The notes beneath the pieces are model-generated. The model ran no database searches. It saw nothing but the letters and a program-made list of their open reading frames with translations, and had not been told where the DNA came from. A stretch of DNA of 64,000 nucleotides from NCBI GenBank assembly GCA_029262065.1, contig JAJDAC010000048.1, positions 217,563-281,562 of the forward strand, in the 5' to 3' direction. The translations under genes were made by a program, and so were the position numbers. The DNA comes from Candidatus Krumholzibacteriota bacterium (GTDB lineage Bacteria; Krumholzibacteriota; Krumholzibacteriia; JAJRXK01). Each line of letters begins with the position of its first letter. Positions within the stretch are counted from its first letter, which is position 1. Below, piece by piece: positions 20,401 to 29,284 of this stretch.

Positions 20401-20861
20401 GGGATGGTCGGTATGAAGTGATCGCCGTAGATAGCGAGGGTCCACTGACGATTCATATTCGATCTCAGAGTGCGGATATGGGCCATGTGATCATCGACAA
20501 GCTCCGTGTGGCGACGATCGACGGCGCGGTTTCCGAAGTGCCGGGCGAGTGGTTTTCGATACTGACCAATACCGCGCCTGCTGTTAGAACAATGTTTCAT
20601 GGCGTGTCCCCAACGCCGTTCAACGCGCGCACCTTCCTGAAATTTTCGTTGGCAGAGGCGAGCCCGGTGCGGTTGCAGGTATTCGATACCGCAGGACGAT
20701 TGGTAACGACCCTCACTGACGAAATTCTCCCCGCCGGAAATCACGAGCTGATGTGGAACGGGACAGACTCGCGCGGAAACGAAGTGGGGAGCGGAGTGTA
20801 TTTGGTTCGCACTGAACTTGATGGCCGCGTAGAGACGGCCAGCGCAGTCCTTGTGAAATGA
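17475..20861 (+). CDS. Secreted propeller protein with dockerin-like and FlgD-type domains
   Basis: 1128 residues; the signal peptide ends PSHADGW. Residues ~30-710 are kelch-like or galactose-oxidase-like blades that repeat G-x-W-x-[PS]-[VI]-G, [LI]-x-x-[GA]-G-x-[FI], and [AV]-x-W-[DN]-G-x-x-W (for example VVRWDGVQWHSMG, GIARWDGSSWQSVG, LAKWNGDRWSSID, IVTWDGTSWAEL). Around residues 855-915 a dockerin-like pair of EF-hand loops appears (DCDKGDVVDDDVIDLDDVM and ADVDYDGSVDIGDAVVLM). The C-terminal ~85 residues are a FlgD-type domain (SPTPFNARTFLKF, VFDTAGRLVTTL, WNGTDSRGNEVGSGVY) ending AVLVK. Secreted or surface-attached, function unknown. Codon usage looks like the neighbours. Confidence 0.88.
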   Translation: MTVRLSLSCIILFWASLLPPQPSHADGWSDEFGVPGSDESVSVLCEFEGDLIAGGRIYQMDHVLAGGVVRWDGVQWHSMGSSRRADVHDLHVHAGVLYAAGRMDFEGTSRTGVFRWDRTHWTLISDPALMGETRCLETYGGDLYAGGGGSTTDPAMLFGIARWDGSSWQSVGSGVTFDPDSGYQEVDSLVLFEGRLIAAGGFNMIGGVTARRVAAWDGSGWEAFGDGFSSTTPSIDWYVRVRTALVISGTLYVQGDLNDFPLPGEFESIAQWTGTEWVPVGNAAALDLSEGMVNFPGDRLVAARSLGDPFDTQLMEWNGIEWIHFADAFGARSSSPHHRIIRDANFYDGRPIIVGAFGGVEDAVTSGIAALGSEGWESIDPVAASGQGIRSETISTLATYLGQPTTTGRKPVPGEGLGPPNVLHWVDGRWVRLGELAPQNRWDARMVQWRRNLVIASSRGYIAGQEFGRLAKWNGDRWSSIDVEGANFSGGEFGELLSYKGNLVVTGSFRYENSFEGFMLYDGDTWSSDRVDAPGDPYGQTFSAAAIVWDDKLVMSGRVHLDDGGNLEGIVTWDGTSWAELPWPYGGLARCFAVAWGDLFATGSFRDETTGEEGGLVQWDGTEWSLLEDHPFAYGADLIFEHSGNLFATGHTADSTQPLYYFDSVNWHPFGDFHPYIGEQPHSAVSIGDSFWLAGSMTRVDDRSSYAIARYDGRFPQLVALLDLHVGSGGAPVFGATGIVPVKLKNWRPRNSGVGSFGRVSLTLTWDERDLEFESAQFDQRFKDWSISKHVEPGRMEIDMVGVNPERLDLGNVPVMNCRFRRIGIRYEAPVEVESARVFSAGGKEIGVLIDRGAVWNDCDKGDVVDDDVIDLDDVMSAILYMTGSYLNVMQQCAADVDYDGSVDIGDAVVLMREIHGLGTILRKEATTVEILPRSGGSTEVHITAAAARFEASVPDGIEIGATSPSGLVAVSGPNGDGRYEVIAVDSEGPLTIHIRSQSADMGHVIIDKLRVATIDGAVSEVPGEWFSILTNTAPAVRTMFHGVSPTPFNARTFLKFSLAEASPVRLQVFDTAGRLVTTLTDEILPAGNHELMWNGTDSRGNEVGSGVYLVRTELDGRVETASAVLVK

Positions 20862-20915
20862 TTTGTGGGGGAGCCGAATCATACATCGACGTCCTCGCTC
20901 CCCGAACAGGGTCAG

Positions 20916-21015
20916 AGATAGCCTGCGCCAGGAAGTCAGGGTTCCCGACGCTCGAGCTGGCTCGAAGATAGCCTGCGCCGGTAAGTCAGAGCTTCCCGAG
21001 GCTCGAGCTGTCTCG
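20916..21015. repeat. 50-bp tandem repeat, two copies
   Basis: Copy 1 runs 20916-20965 and copy 2 20966-21015. Both begin agatagcctgcgcc and include aagtcag, ttcccga and gctcgagctg, with a handful of substitutions. It lies between convergent stop codons, so it is not coding. It could be a decayed larger repeat or a processing or termination signal. Confidence 0.8.
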
Positions 21016-21087
21016 GCACCCAGTCCGGGATTCGGATAGGTACGGACATGGAAGTACCTCCAGATAAGGAACCGTAGTTGGTGACAA

Positions 21088-21102
21088 GGTTCACCCGGGT
21101 AA
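21088..21102. promoter_or_regulatory. GGTTCACCCGGGTAA intergenic element, copy 2
   Basis: Identical over 15 nt to the copy at 31318-31332, and followed by tttactgaa (compare ctcattgaa there). It lies 72 nt beyond the 3' end of the protease gene, between convergent genes, so a simple promoter role for this copy is doubtful. Confidence 0.45.
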
Positions 21103-21173
21103 TTTACTGAACGGCTTAGGTACAAACATCCCAGTAGAGACGAACATCCGCCGGACCTGATCCCGGGGCGCCG

Positions 21174-23618
21174 TCAGCCGTCGCTCGGAGGGATGCCAAT
21201 GATGGGCCCAGGGTTGAGGTCATCCAGGTTTACTGCGATAGGAACCTGAACTCCCGTGACGATAGCGTGGCTTCGCCCCAACAGTTCCGGTCGGTCCGCC
21301 TGGTTGATTCGATACTGGCTAGCCGTGAGCCGAAACACCGAGCCAACCCCGGCCAGGCCCAGGCCACCCCACGGGGTGGACACCTTAAAAGTAACCGTCC
21401 CACCGGCAGCGATGGCCAGGTTCTCCATCACGAACGAACCGAAACCTTCTTCGAGAGGATCCCAGAACTCTCTCCAATTCCGGGTGACTATCGTGTCGTC
21501 GATCGAGCGTAGGACCTTGTTGCGCACCGTCTCGTAGTTCAGCCCGAAACCACTCCACTGGAGCGTGACATCTCGTCCATCGGGAAGATCGCAGTCGATG
21601 CGCAAGGTCATGGTAGCGTCTTCCAGCTCCAACCCGTTCACATCGAACTCGATCACGGCGGTGCCCGCGCCGTAGACGAAAATGTTCTGAACGTTTCGGT
21701 AACGATAGGAATACAGCCGCATGCGGAGTTGACGATATCGCGTTTCGTCGATCGTCCTATGAAACGCCAGCGATGTGTAGTACGAGTCGGGCAGGTCTTG
21801 CAGTTCGTGAGGTTCCACAATCGCCATGAAATGAGCGCCGTCCGATCCCGCTGGGGCGGTCCAAATACACGGCGCCAACAATTGATATTTTCCGGGCTTC
21901 ACCGGACTCGTGCTCTTCAAAATGCTTTCTGGTAGCAGCGGGTTCCAGTCGCCGAGCCGATGATACGTAGCTGGAGAACCCCAGTAGAGTTCTGCTGCCA
22001 CACTATGGGCAACGCTCGAACGGTTGTGTACCCGCACATAGATAACGTATGTCTCTCCGGCAATAACCGGGTCCGATACCGACAGATCGTCCGTAGAAGG
22101 ACTCGAGCCTGCTGGCAGCACCTCGTCTTCCGGTTTGCGTTTTACGATAATGTCCGGGCTAATGTAGTGAAATGGGCCGTAAACGGGCGTGCCGAACACA
22201 GGACTGCCCTCGGTGTCAGGGGCGCCATCCCGTACGTAGGTCAGTGGGAGAAAGGTGCGTAGGACGTTTTGGCAAATCTCTTTCAAGTCGGGAAGTTTGC
22301 CAATTGAAGAACCCTGCGGACCTACGCCATATCTCGCTACTACATCGCGCATATTGGTTGGGGAAATCGGAACTCCGAAAGGATGTTCCGGAGTAGCGGT
22401 TACTGCGCGGTGGGTTCCTTGCACGACGGCTGCGACGCCAGCAATCATGGCCGCCGCGGAAGACGTGTCATAGAAGTCTTTCCAAGTATAGCTCCTACTT
22501 CGCTCCACATTCGTGTACTCACTGATCACCGTTCCCACGCAGTTTCCCCAACCTTGGCAGTTCACGCGACTGCCATAGTTGGAACGGGCCACTCGCTCCC
22601 CCGTTCGCCAGTCGCCTGCTCCCACGATGATCGAGCCCGAATCGTCATCGCTCAAGTCTTGCGGTAACGGATCCCCGGCGTTTCCAGCTGCGGATACCGT
22701 AATTACACCGAACTTGTTCTTGGCGACTTGAATGGCATCTCGAATATCTGACTCCAGCTCGATCGGCATGAAGCCATCATACGTCTGCCACTGCAAGAGA
22801 ATGATCTCGCCCTCTACCAGAGGAACGAAGTCGGAGTTCTCAGTTCTGACCAGCCCAAGCGCACGGTCGATGGCCCAAGTGGAACCGTCCTCATCGTAGG
22901 AGTTGGGCACGTAGGTCTTGTTGGAAAAAAGTAGTGTGCTTACCCGGTAGGCGATTCCTGATACTCCCTTGTCATCCCGAATTGCCCCGATGACACCCAT
23001 GGTCCTGGTCCCGTGGGTTGCGGCCGATCCCAGCTCCAACGAGTCGGTTGCCGAGATGAATTTGGGCAGATCCTCATGGTTCTCAGCCGACCGGTCGACT
23101 ACGCAAACACGGATTCTGTCACCGGCCCCTCCCGGGACCCTCCATGCATGGCGCGCGTCGACGCCGTTGGTGTCACCTCCTGACGGACCCAAGTAGACCT
23201 GTTTCGTGGGGCACTCCACTGATTCGCTGGCATCGTCGGGGCCGTCAGTGCCACCGTCGTCGGCCGACTGGCCCAGCGTCTGGAATCCGAGTGAAAGCGT
23301 AGCCTCATCGACCGCAGGATCCGATTCAAACTCGTCGACGATTTGTTCGATCTTGCTCGGATCTTCTTGCAGACGCACCCTCGCGAAGAAGGCGAGGGAC
23401 GGGTGAAGATCCAAACCCAATCCGTCGCCGGACTTGGTCGCCTCCAGTCGGCGCGTCATCCGGGGAAAGCTCTGGAAGAGCCTTCCCTGGTACTGGTTCA
23501 CCTTGTCGTAGAACGACGTGTTCTCGCGCGCCGGGAGCAGTTGGCCATCGACCCACACCAACTGCACGCCGCGTCCGAACCGGAGAATGATCTCCTGGGT
23601 GTTCGCTTCCCACCGCAT
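21174..23618 (-). CDS. S8 family (subtilisin-like) serine protease
   Basis: 814 residues. The catalytic triad is present in order: Asp175 (RVCVVDRSAENHEDLP), His202 (THGTRTMGVIGA) and Ser386 (DTSSAAAMIAGVAA), with oxyanion Asn313 (SAAGNAG). Residues 1-115 look like a propeptide or inhibitor segment. About residues 115-140 are a Ser/Asp/Gly linker. The C-terminal ~400 residues carry a beta-rich domain that I do not recognise. No signal peptide is seen at the only good start, so export is uncertain. ATGA overlap with the lipoprotein gene couples their translation. As last gene of the sigma-kinase-CHAT operon it is a likely effector or maturation protease of that system (inference). Confidence 0.87.
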   Translation of the reverse strand: MRWEANTQEIILRFGRGVQLVWVDGQLLPARENTSFYDKVNQYQGRLFQSFPRMTRRLEATKSGDGLGLDLHPSLAFFARVRLQEDPSKIEQIVDEFESDPAVDEATLSLGFQTLGQSADDGGTDGPDDASESVECPTKQVYLGPSGGDTNGVDARHAWRVPGGAGDRIRVCVVDRSAENHEDLPKFISATDSLELGSAATHGTRTMGVIGAIRDDKGVSGIAYRVSTLLFSNKTYVPNSYDEDGSTWAIDRALGLVRTENSDFVPLVEGEIILLQWQTYDGFMPIELESDIRDAIQVAKNKFGVITVSAAGNAGDPLPQDLSDDDSGSIIVGAGDWRTGERVARSNYGSRVNCQGWGNCVGTVISEYTNVERSRSYTWKDFYDTSSAAAMIAGVAAVVQGTHRAVTATPEHPFGVPISPTNMRDVVARYGVGPQGSSIGKLPDLKEICQNVLRTFLPLTYVRDGAPDTEGSPVFGTPVYGPFHYISPDIIVKRKPEDEVLPAGSSPSTDDLSVSDPVIAGETYVIYVRVHNRSSVAHSVAAELYWGSPATYHRLGDWNPLLPESILKSTSPVKPGKYQLLAPCIWTAPAGSDGAHFMAIVEPHELQDLPDSYYTSLAFHRTIDETRYRQLRMRLYSYRYRNVQNIFVYGAGTAVIEFDVNGLELEDATMTLRIDCDLPDGRDVTLQWSGFGLNYETVRNKVLRSIDDTIVTRNWREFWDPLEEGFGSFVMENLAIAAGGTVTFKVSTPWGGLGLAGVGSVFRLTASQYRINQADRPELLGRSHAIVTGVQVPIAVNLDDLNPGPIIGIPPSDG

Positions 23619-24484
23619 CAGTTGCCTGGAGGATCAACTGGCCATGCAGGATCATGCTTCAGGCCATGATTGGTTCCTGGCGCCGGCGTGATGATGGCGA
23701 CCCGGTCGATCTTACCGGTCTCGAAGTGGTCTACGTCATCCAAGTATGGATACGGAGGACTCCCTTTCACTTTCTCAATATAGACATCAACGGAAATCCT
23801 GTTGTGCAACTCAAAGTCGTAGCTGCTGATGACGAAGGGCTCGGGGCCATGATCCTGCTTGACCTTGACCGTATATCCGTTCACACCTTGCCAGTACGTA
23901 AGAATATGCCGCGCCGGTTTCTGGAGGGTCGCGTCGGTAACGTCACGGAGAAAACCGTGTAGGAGCCGATTGCGCAGGCATCCGTCCTCGAACAGATCGG
24001 CGTTGCACTTGGCCGGGAAGGCACAAAAGCACTGGTCGGCCGACGCGTTTGGATACAACAGCAGAGCATGTACTGGATCGAGCGGCTGCTTCCAGTCATT
24101 CTTTTCCGATACGAGATTGATCCAGGTGAACTGTGATGGTGTGTACTCCTGTACCATGTCCTCGCCTGAGTAGAGCTGCACGTACTTCACGATGCTCTGC
24201 GGTTCGATCCCCTCGTCGGGTTCGTAGACGCCTATCTGGAACAATACACCGCTCCAGTATGGCCGGCTTGTGTTCTCAGTCTCTTCCTCTGAAAAGTAGT
24301 CGGGATCTCCGCCAGCGAACGTGTTGTTCAGCGTCATCCAGGCCACGCTGTTTTCGTCTTGTACAAACAGTTCTGCTTTTGGCTTGCACCCGCCGATCGT
24401 CAGGAGCAAGGCCGCGAAGGCTGAGAATAGCCACAGCGAAAGAGAAGATAACCTGTCGTTACGTAGAGGAAATACGGACACCAT
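23618..24484 (-). CDS. Lipoprotein in protease operon
   Basis: About 288 residues from the ATG at 24484 (AAAGG 6-9 nt upstream); a GTG at 24493 would add three residues. A hydrophobic segment ends in the lipobox LTIGGC with the lipidated Cys near residue 33. The mature part is rich in Asp/Tyr/Pro with no enzyme motif I recognise; cysteines CFCAFPAKCNADLFEDGC near residues 150-170 could form disulfides. It sits 22 nt after the CHAT gene stop and overlaps the S8 protease gene by 4 nt (ATGA). It could be a membrane anchor, substrate or inhibitor for one of the two proteases; none of these is shown by sequence. Confidence 0.8.
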   Translation of the reverse strand: MVSVFPLRNDRLSSLSLWLFSAFAALLLTIGGCKPKAELFVQDENSVAWMTLNNTFAGGDPDYFSEEETENTSRPYWSGVLFQIGVYEPDEGIEPQSIVKYVQLYSGEDMVQEYTPSQFTWINLVSEKNDWKQPLDPVHALLLYPNASADQCFCAFPAKCNADLFEDGCLRNRLLHGFLRDVTDATLQKPARHILTYWQGVNGYTVKVKQDHGPEPFVISSYDFELHNRISVDVYIEKVKGSPPYPYLDDVDHFETGKIDRVAIITPAPGTNHGLKHDPAWPVDPPGN

Positions 24485-24506
24485 CTGGGACACCTTTCGG
24501 TTTCAA

Positions 24507-27500
24507 TCACTGCCATTTACCGTTCGATACGAACGCCGCCCAGTAGAAGGGATGGGTACTTCGTTTCTTCTGGCGGCGCTCCTGAAGTACCAACATCGAC
24601 GCTTGGTGAACGGAATCAACAACGTCTCGTTTTCTCACGAGTCTTTGGGTATACAACTGGGTCATCCACTCGAGGGTGGCCTGATCATCCACCGACCACA
24701 GGCTCATGATGACCGTACGGACACCTGCCGTGCGAAACGCGCGTTGTAGTCCAAGCACGCCTTCACCGGATTGAATTGTTCCCAGGCCTGTTTCACACGC
24801 GGACAACACCGCCCACTCGACCGACGCCAAATCCATACTCACGATTTCTTGCGCAGTGAGCACGCCGTCATCTTCCCCGGCGACGGCGGTTGCTCGTTGA
24901 TTGGCGCCGGCCAACGCAAGTCCCGACAGCCGGAGCGACATCAACGGTGTGGGAGAAGGTGATGTGCGTGCTGGGCCGAACGTGCCGATCCCCCTCTTGT
25001 CGGCATATTCCATTGCGCACGAGCTGGACAGAAAGAATCCGTGGGTGGCAAGGTGGATGTATCGGTGACCCGGAGCGCGCCTCTTAAACGCGCTCTCTGT
25101 GGCCCTTGCACCTTCGAGGATGTCCACGGGGGATTCGCCCGGTGACATCGATTCGCGCCAAAGCCTTGATACTTGCTCTACCTCGCGCAGCGTGAAGGGT
25201 AGCGGAGAAAACAGAAATTCACGCCAGGATCGACAACTGGTTCGAGCCCCCCGTAGCGCAACCTGCACCGCAGAGTTCGTGGCTTTCTGCGGGTTTTCTG
25301 CCAGATCGAAATCGGCGCCGCCGATTGCCAGCAAACCGGTCCCCAGATTGGAGCTTTCGCCGCGTAGCAGTTCGCGCTCGCTGGTGAGCCGATGGAATTG
25401 AATGTTCCCCTCAATGAGAAACGTGTTCTCCTCAAGGGGGAGCGCACCCAGGTTGACCAAATGGAGAGCACCGTCGGGAACCACAAACAGACGAGTGACG
25501 CCGGCCAGGCGCGCGGCTACGGGATCCCAGATTACCTCCCGCAGTTGCTGGCCGGGCCGGCGGTGGCTGTTTTCGTCATCGGCCGGAGGGGATCGAATTT
25601 CCTCAAGCCAGTTGTGAATCAGCTTCTCCAACTTGTTGGCAGGGCCCATCGGAAACCCTAGAAAGTCATCGCGCGTCAGTAGGAGTGCCATGTATGCCGA
25701 TTCAGGGTGCGCTTCGTTTGGGTTTCTTGCTGCGAGCGGTTTCGCGACGTTGGTAAATTGCACCCACGCCATCATTGCCGATCCGGGCGGTAGTCGAGAC
25801 TGGATGTCTTTCAGCGACGCCGACGCAGGCGGCTGGTGGCCAGATCGTGCACTGGCTCTGGCCACGGCCAGCTCGGCCTGCTCGCGTTCCCGACGCGCCT
25901 GTCGGAGAGCTTCTTGGTAGTCCGTGGGGCGGCTGGCGTCGGGTCCGCGTACGACCAGGTTTGCATAGCGCCGGCTCGCGGCACGGAGCGTTAGGATCAG
26001 TTCGCTCGAATCGTCTTGCTCTCGCAGTGCTTCGTATCGCGTAGCCAATTCCTCCAACACGAGAGAGCGGGATTGGGCCACTGCGTCCCACGCCCGTTCG
26101 ATTCGGTCGGGCGTGGGTTCGACCTGAATCGCAGATAGAATCGCGTCGAGTCCGGATTCGCGTGTCGCGGCGTAGCGCAGCGCCTCGCGCTCTGGTTGAT
26201 CGAGCGCCGTGAGGGCCAGGTGCTCACGCGAGCTTTGTTCGGCGGCCAGAGCGTCGCGCATGCTTTCGTCGATGTTGCCTCGGCGCAAGTGGAGAAGGGC
26301 CGATTGCACCCTCGCCTCCGCGACCCAGGGATGGTCATCCCCCAAGATGCGCCGCCGTAGCGACAGCGCTTCGTCGATGAGGGGCTGAGCCGTATCCAGA
26401 TCGCCTCTGGCCAGATGAACGGCACCTAGCTTGAGAAGCATGAGAGAAATGTCAGGATTGTCGTCGCTCAACGTTTCACGGTATATCGATGCTGCGTGCT
26501 GGTAGGAGTCAAGGGCTGCTCCCAGGTCTCCCGTGGAGTTGTGAACGTCGCCAATCAATCGCAGAATCGAAGCCACCTCGGCGTGAACTTCGCCCACGCG
26601 ACCGATCTTCAATTCTAGTGCTCTTTCGAACTGTCCAAGTGCCTTGTCGGTTTCTCCAGACAGATGAAACAGTTCCGCCATGTTGGTAATAAGCCTGGCT
26701 ACGAGAGCCTCGTCGCCGTCAGCGTGAATATGCAGAAGGTTTTGGTACAGTTCAGCTGCTGAATCGTAGTCGCCCAGGTTCCGTAGTACTCGTCCCAGGT
26801 TGTTCTGATAGTCGGCAAGGTCGGGGTGCGTGGAATCGTAGCTTTCACGCGCAATTTCGATCGCCAGCTCGAGTTCCGTGCGGGCGCGGGAGTACTCGCC
26901 CATGTCGTCCAGCAAGTTGCCAAGCCCGTTGCGTAGAAGGGCGATGGCCGGGTGCCGATCGCTCTGGAACGCAACTTCTGCGTGCCCGAGCGCTCGTGTG
27001 TAAGCATCCAGGGACTCTTCCAGGTACCCCGTCGCCCGCGCGCACCTTCCGACGTTGTAGAGGTCCCGGGCCAGGTTGCCACTGGGAACTGGCTCTGTCG
27101 CTTCGAGTCGAGCTACGATGCTGCGGTAGACCGGTAGCGCCTGGTCGAACTTCCCCTGGTCGTAGTAGACGTCAGCCAGATCGGAAAACACCCGCCCCAA
27201 TTTCGGATCGTCGGGAAGTTGTTCAGCGAAGGAATTGGCTCGCTCGAGGACTGTGATCGCCTCCTCGAAGTCGCCGCGCTCGCGGTAGATCGTTCCTATG
27301 CGACTAAGGCTCAGAGCCAAACCTTTGCCGATAGGAAAGTTTTCTCTTATGGCCACGCTGCGCCGCGCCCAAGCGAGTACTTCATCTTCGCCAGCGCGCC
27401 GGGCACCCAACGAAGCTTCGACCAGAAGGTCGAGTACATCTGCGGTCTGCTGCCCGGAAGACCCAGGCTGATCTACCTCGTTCAACAGTAGCCGAGCACT

Positions 27501-27659
27501 GTCGGATGCACCCTCGTAGTCACCCGCGTCGAGGAGGGCCCGAGTTGCACCAAGTGTTTCGGAAATGTCCGCGGAAGCTTCCGTCGCGACGAAAATAATC
27601 GGACAGATGCTCAAGACAGCCAGGCCGATAGCCACGCGGGATGGTCCACGCTTCCCCAC
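24507..27659 (-). CDS. Exported TPR-CHAT protein (caspase-like protease)
   Basis: 1050 residues, GTG start 2 nt after the kinase stop. The N-terminal ~30 residues look like a signal peptide (AIGLAVLSICPIIFVATEASA). Residues ~30-480 form tetratricopeptide repeats of the kinesin-light-chain kind (A-x-x-x-[YL]-x-x-A-x-x-[IL]-x-x-[RE]). The C-terminal ~350 residues are a CHAT peptidase domain with the expected dyad: His873 (YIHLATHGFF) and Cys955 (AVLSACETGLG), then GLQRAFRTAGVRTVIMSLWSVDD. The family is related to caspases and separases. Export plus TPRs suggests sensing or docking partners in the periplasm. Central position in a sigma-kinase-protease operon makes it the probable core of the system. 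Confidence 0.92.
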   Translation of the reverse strand: MGKRGPSRVAIGLAVLSICPIIFVATEASADISETLGATRALLDAGDYEGASDSARLLLNEVDQPGSSGQQTADVLDLLVEASLGARRAGEDEVLAWARRSVAIRENFPIGKGLALSLSRIGTIYRERGDFEEAITVLERANSFAEQLPDDPKLGRVFSDLADVYYDQGKFDQALPVYRSIVARLEATEPVPSGNLARDLYNVGRCARATGYLEESLDAYTRALGHAEVAFQSDRHPAIALLRNGLGNLLDDMGEYSRARTELELAIEIARESYDSTHPDLADYQNNLGRVLRNLGDYDSAAELYQNLLHIHADGDEALVARLITNMAELFHLSGETDKALGQFERALELKIGRVGEVHAEVASILRLIGDVHNSTGDLGAALDSYQHAASIYRETLSDDNPDISLMLLKLGAVHLARGDLDTAQPLIDEALSLRRRILGDDHPWVAEARVQSALLHLRRGNIDESMRDALAAEQSSREHLALTALDQPEREALRYAATRESGLDAILSAIQVEPTPDRIERAWDAVAQSRSLVLEELATRYEALREQDDSSELILTLRAASRRYANLVVRGPDASRPTDYQEALRQARREREQAELAVARASARSGHQPPASASLKDIQSRLPPGSAMMAWVQFTNVAKPLAARNPNEAHPESAYMALLLTRDDFLGFPMGPANKLEKLIHNWLEEIRSPPADDENSHRRPGQQLREVIWDPVAARLAGVTRLFVVPDGALHLVNLGALPLEENTFLIEGNIQFHRLTSERELLRGESSNLGTGLLAIGGADFDLAENPQKATNSAVQVALRGARTSCRSWREFLFSPLPFTLREVEQVSRLWRESMSPGESPVDILEGARATESAFKRRAPGHRYIHLATHGFFLSSSCAMEYADKRGIGTFGPARTSPSPTPLMSLRLSGLALAGANQRATAVAGEDDGVLTAQEIVSMDLASVEWAVLSACETGLGTIQSGEGVLGLQRAFRTAGVRTVIMSLWSVDDQATLEWMTQLYTQRLVRKRDVVDSVHQASMLVLQERRQKKRSTHPFYWAAFVSNGKWQ

Positions 27660-27661
27660 GG

Positions 27662-29284
27662 CTACCGCTCCACACTCCGGTACCGGAACGCGTACGCCCG
27701 CACCGATCCCTCTCGCGCCGACTCGAACGCCAACTCCGCCGCACGATCCGCCGCCCCCTCAAGTAGTTCCGTTCCGCTCTCCCGTCCCACCGAAAACCCT
27801 CCCGCGCCCCTGAGTGTCGAAACGAACGAATCATCCTGCACCATCAACGGCGAACCGGCCCGAACCGCCGGCAACGATGCGAGCGCGGCCACCACCGACT
27901 CCACCGGGTTGGGAGACACCAGCGCGAGAATGGTCTCCGAGCTCGCACTCGAAGTGATATTCCAGTAGACCGGCGTTCCGTCCACCGGCCCCGGTAGTGC
28001 GAGCGCCTTGCTTGCATCCACGGGATTGGTCAGGTCGTACGCTGGGTTAGGAAACAACACGTAGGCGCGACCTTCGGAGTCATAATTCACCACGTACACG
28101 TGGGCTTGCTTGCTCGCTTCCAGTTCGAGAAACAACTGATCGCCTACGTGCACGGTTGACCCGGCCTGCAGGGTTTGGTTCGAGCCTCCCCCTCCGTAGA
28201 GTTTGAGGGTGGTTTTCACCTCGAACGGAGCCAGGACAATGCTGCCAATCCACACCGCGGCGATGATTCCCGCCGCCGCCGCGGCCATCCACTTCAGGGG
28301 AATCGAGCGTTGGGGTTTACTGGGTTTATGGGGCGTTCTCGCCGTTCCCATGGCCGCCATGGCTTCGCCCGCGGTTGCAAACCGGTTTTTGGAATCGGGT
28401 GCCATCAAGCGTTCCACCAATTCGACAAAATCCACCGGAAGGTTGGGGCGGCTATCTACCAGCCTCTTGCGGTTTCCTTCTCGATGGTTGTATCGAGTCT
28501 CGGCGAAGTTCGCTCCGTCCACGGGGTACTCGCCGGTAACCAGGAAAAACAGAACAACACCCAGCGCGTACAGGTCCGACGAAGGCGTAGCTTCCTTGTG
28601 CTCGAACAATTCGGGACTCATGAATTGCCGCGTGCCGGCCACTCCTTCTGAAGCCACCTCCATGTCACGCACCAATCCAAAGTCCATGAGCACGTAGTTG
28701 CCGTCGTGCGATCGCATGACATTGCTGGCCTTCACATCGCGGTGAACCAGTCCCTCTTTGTGCACGGCCGCTAGCGCCTGACACACCTGGCGTCCGACCA
28801 CCAGGGCCTCGTCAGCACCGAAGAGCCCGTGCGATCGAGCGTATCGGTCGACGTTTTCTCCGGGCACCAGATCCATCCACAATCCCCATTGCCCGTCGTT
28901 CTGTTCTACTCCATAGGCCCTCACTACATTGGGATGATCCACGCGTGCTAGTTTGCGCGCTTCGTCGAGGGCGAGCTCACCGGCTTCACCGTGCGCGCCC
29001 GCCTTCACCAACTTCAGGGCTACTTTCTTGTCCAGCATGGGATCGAGCGCGAGATAGACGTCGCCTCCTCCTCCGTTGCCCAGTCTGTCCAGGATGCGCA
29101 GCTTTCCCCACTTCCAGTCTTCGGTGGCTGTGTCTTCGAACACCGCCCGTACTGCTTCGATGGCCTCCATCGCGCGCAGTTGCGGAACCAACGCTGGCGC
29201 TTGGTGACTCTCGGCTTCCCAGTTCACGGTCTCACGCGACGACACGGATTCGGCCACGCGTGCGAGCGGATCATTGTTCTTCAT
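27662..29284 (-). CDS. Membrane Ser/Thr protein kinase with DUF4384-like outer domain
   Basis: 540 residues. The kinase domain spans about 58-315 with glycine loop LGNGGGGDVY, ATP Lys91 (VALKLV), HRDVKASN (181-188), DFG (201-203) and SPE in place of APE. After a basic Pro/Lys linker, a single transmembrane helix lies at about 332-351. The outer ~190 residues (LKLYGGGGSNQTLQAGSTVHVGD, DQLFLELEASKQAHVYVVNYDSEGRAYVLFPN) match the DUF4384 type often attached to such kinases. It overlaps the sigma-factor gene by 14 nt and precedes the CHAT gene by 2 nt. Likely signals across the inner membrane; substrates unknown, with the sigma factor or STAS protein as candidates. Confidence 0.92.
   Translation of the reverse strand: MKNNDPLARVAESVSSRETVNWEAESHQAPALVPQLRAMEAIEAVRAVFEDTATEDWKWGKLRILDRLGNGGGGDVYLALDPMLDKKVALKLVKAGAHGEAGELALDEARKLARVDHPNVVRAYGVEQNDGQWGLWMDLVPGENVDRYARSHGLFGADEALVVGRQVCQALAAVHKEGLVHRDVKASNVMRSHDGNYVLMDFGLVRDMEVASEGVAGTRQFMSPELFEHKEATPSSDLYALGVVLFFLVTGEYPVDGANFAETRYNHREGNRKRLVDSRPNLPVDFVELVERLMAPDSKNRFATAGEAMAAMGTARTPHKPSKPQRSIPLKWMAAAAAGIIAAVWIGSIVLAPFEVKTTLKLYGGGGSNQTLQAGSTVHVGDQLFLELEASKQAHVYVVNYDSEGRAYVLFPNPAYDLTNPVDASKALALPGPVDGTPVYWNITSSASSETILALVSPNPVESVVAALASLPAVRAGSPLMVQDDSFVSTLRGAGGFSVGRESGTELLEGAADRAAELAFESAREGSVRAYAFRYRSVER

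Larger units (their letters stand above)
20862..21173. other. Gap between convergent genes: weak stem-loop, 50-bp tandem repeat, CCCGGG element
   Basis: 312 nt with no supportable gene. GGGGAGC at 20868-20874 can pair with GCTCCCC at 20897-20903, a weak terminator candidate for the propeller gene. A 50-bp direct repeat (20916-21015) and a CACCCGGGTAA element (21088-21102) make up most of the rest. Confidence 0.6.
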
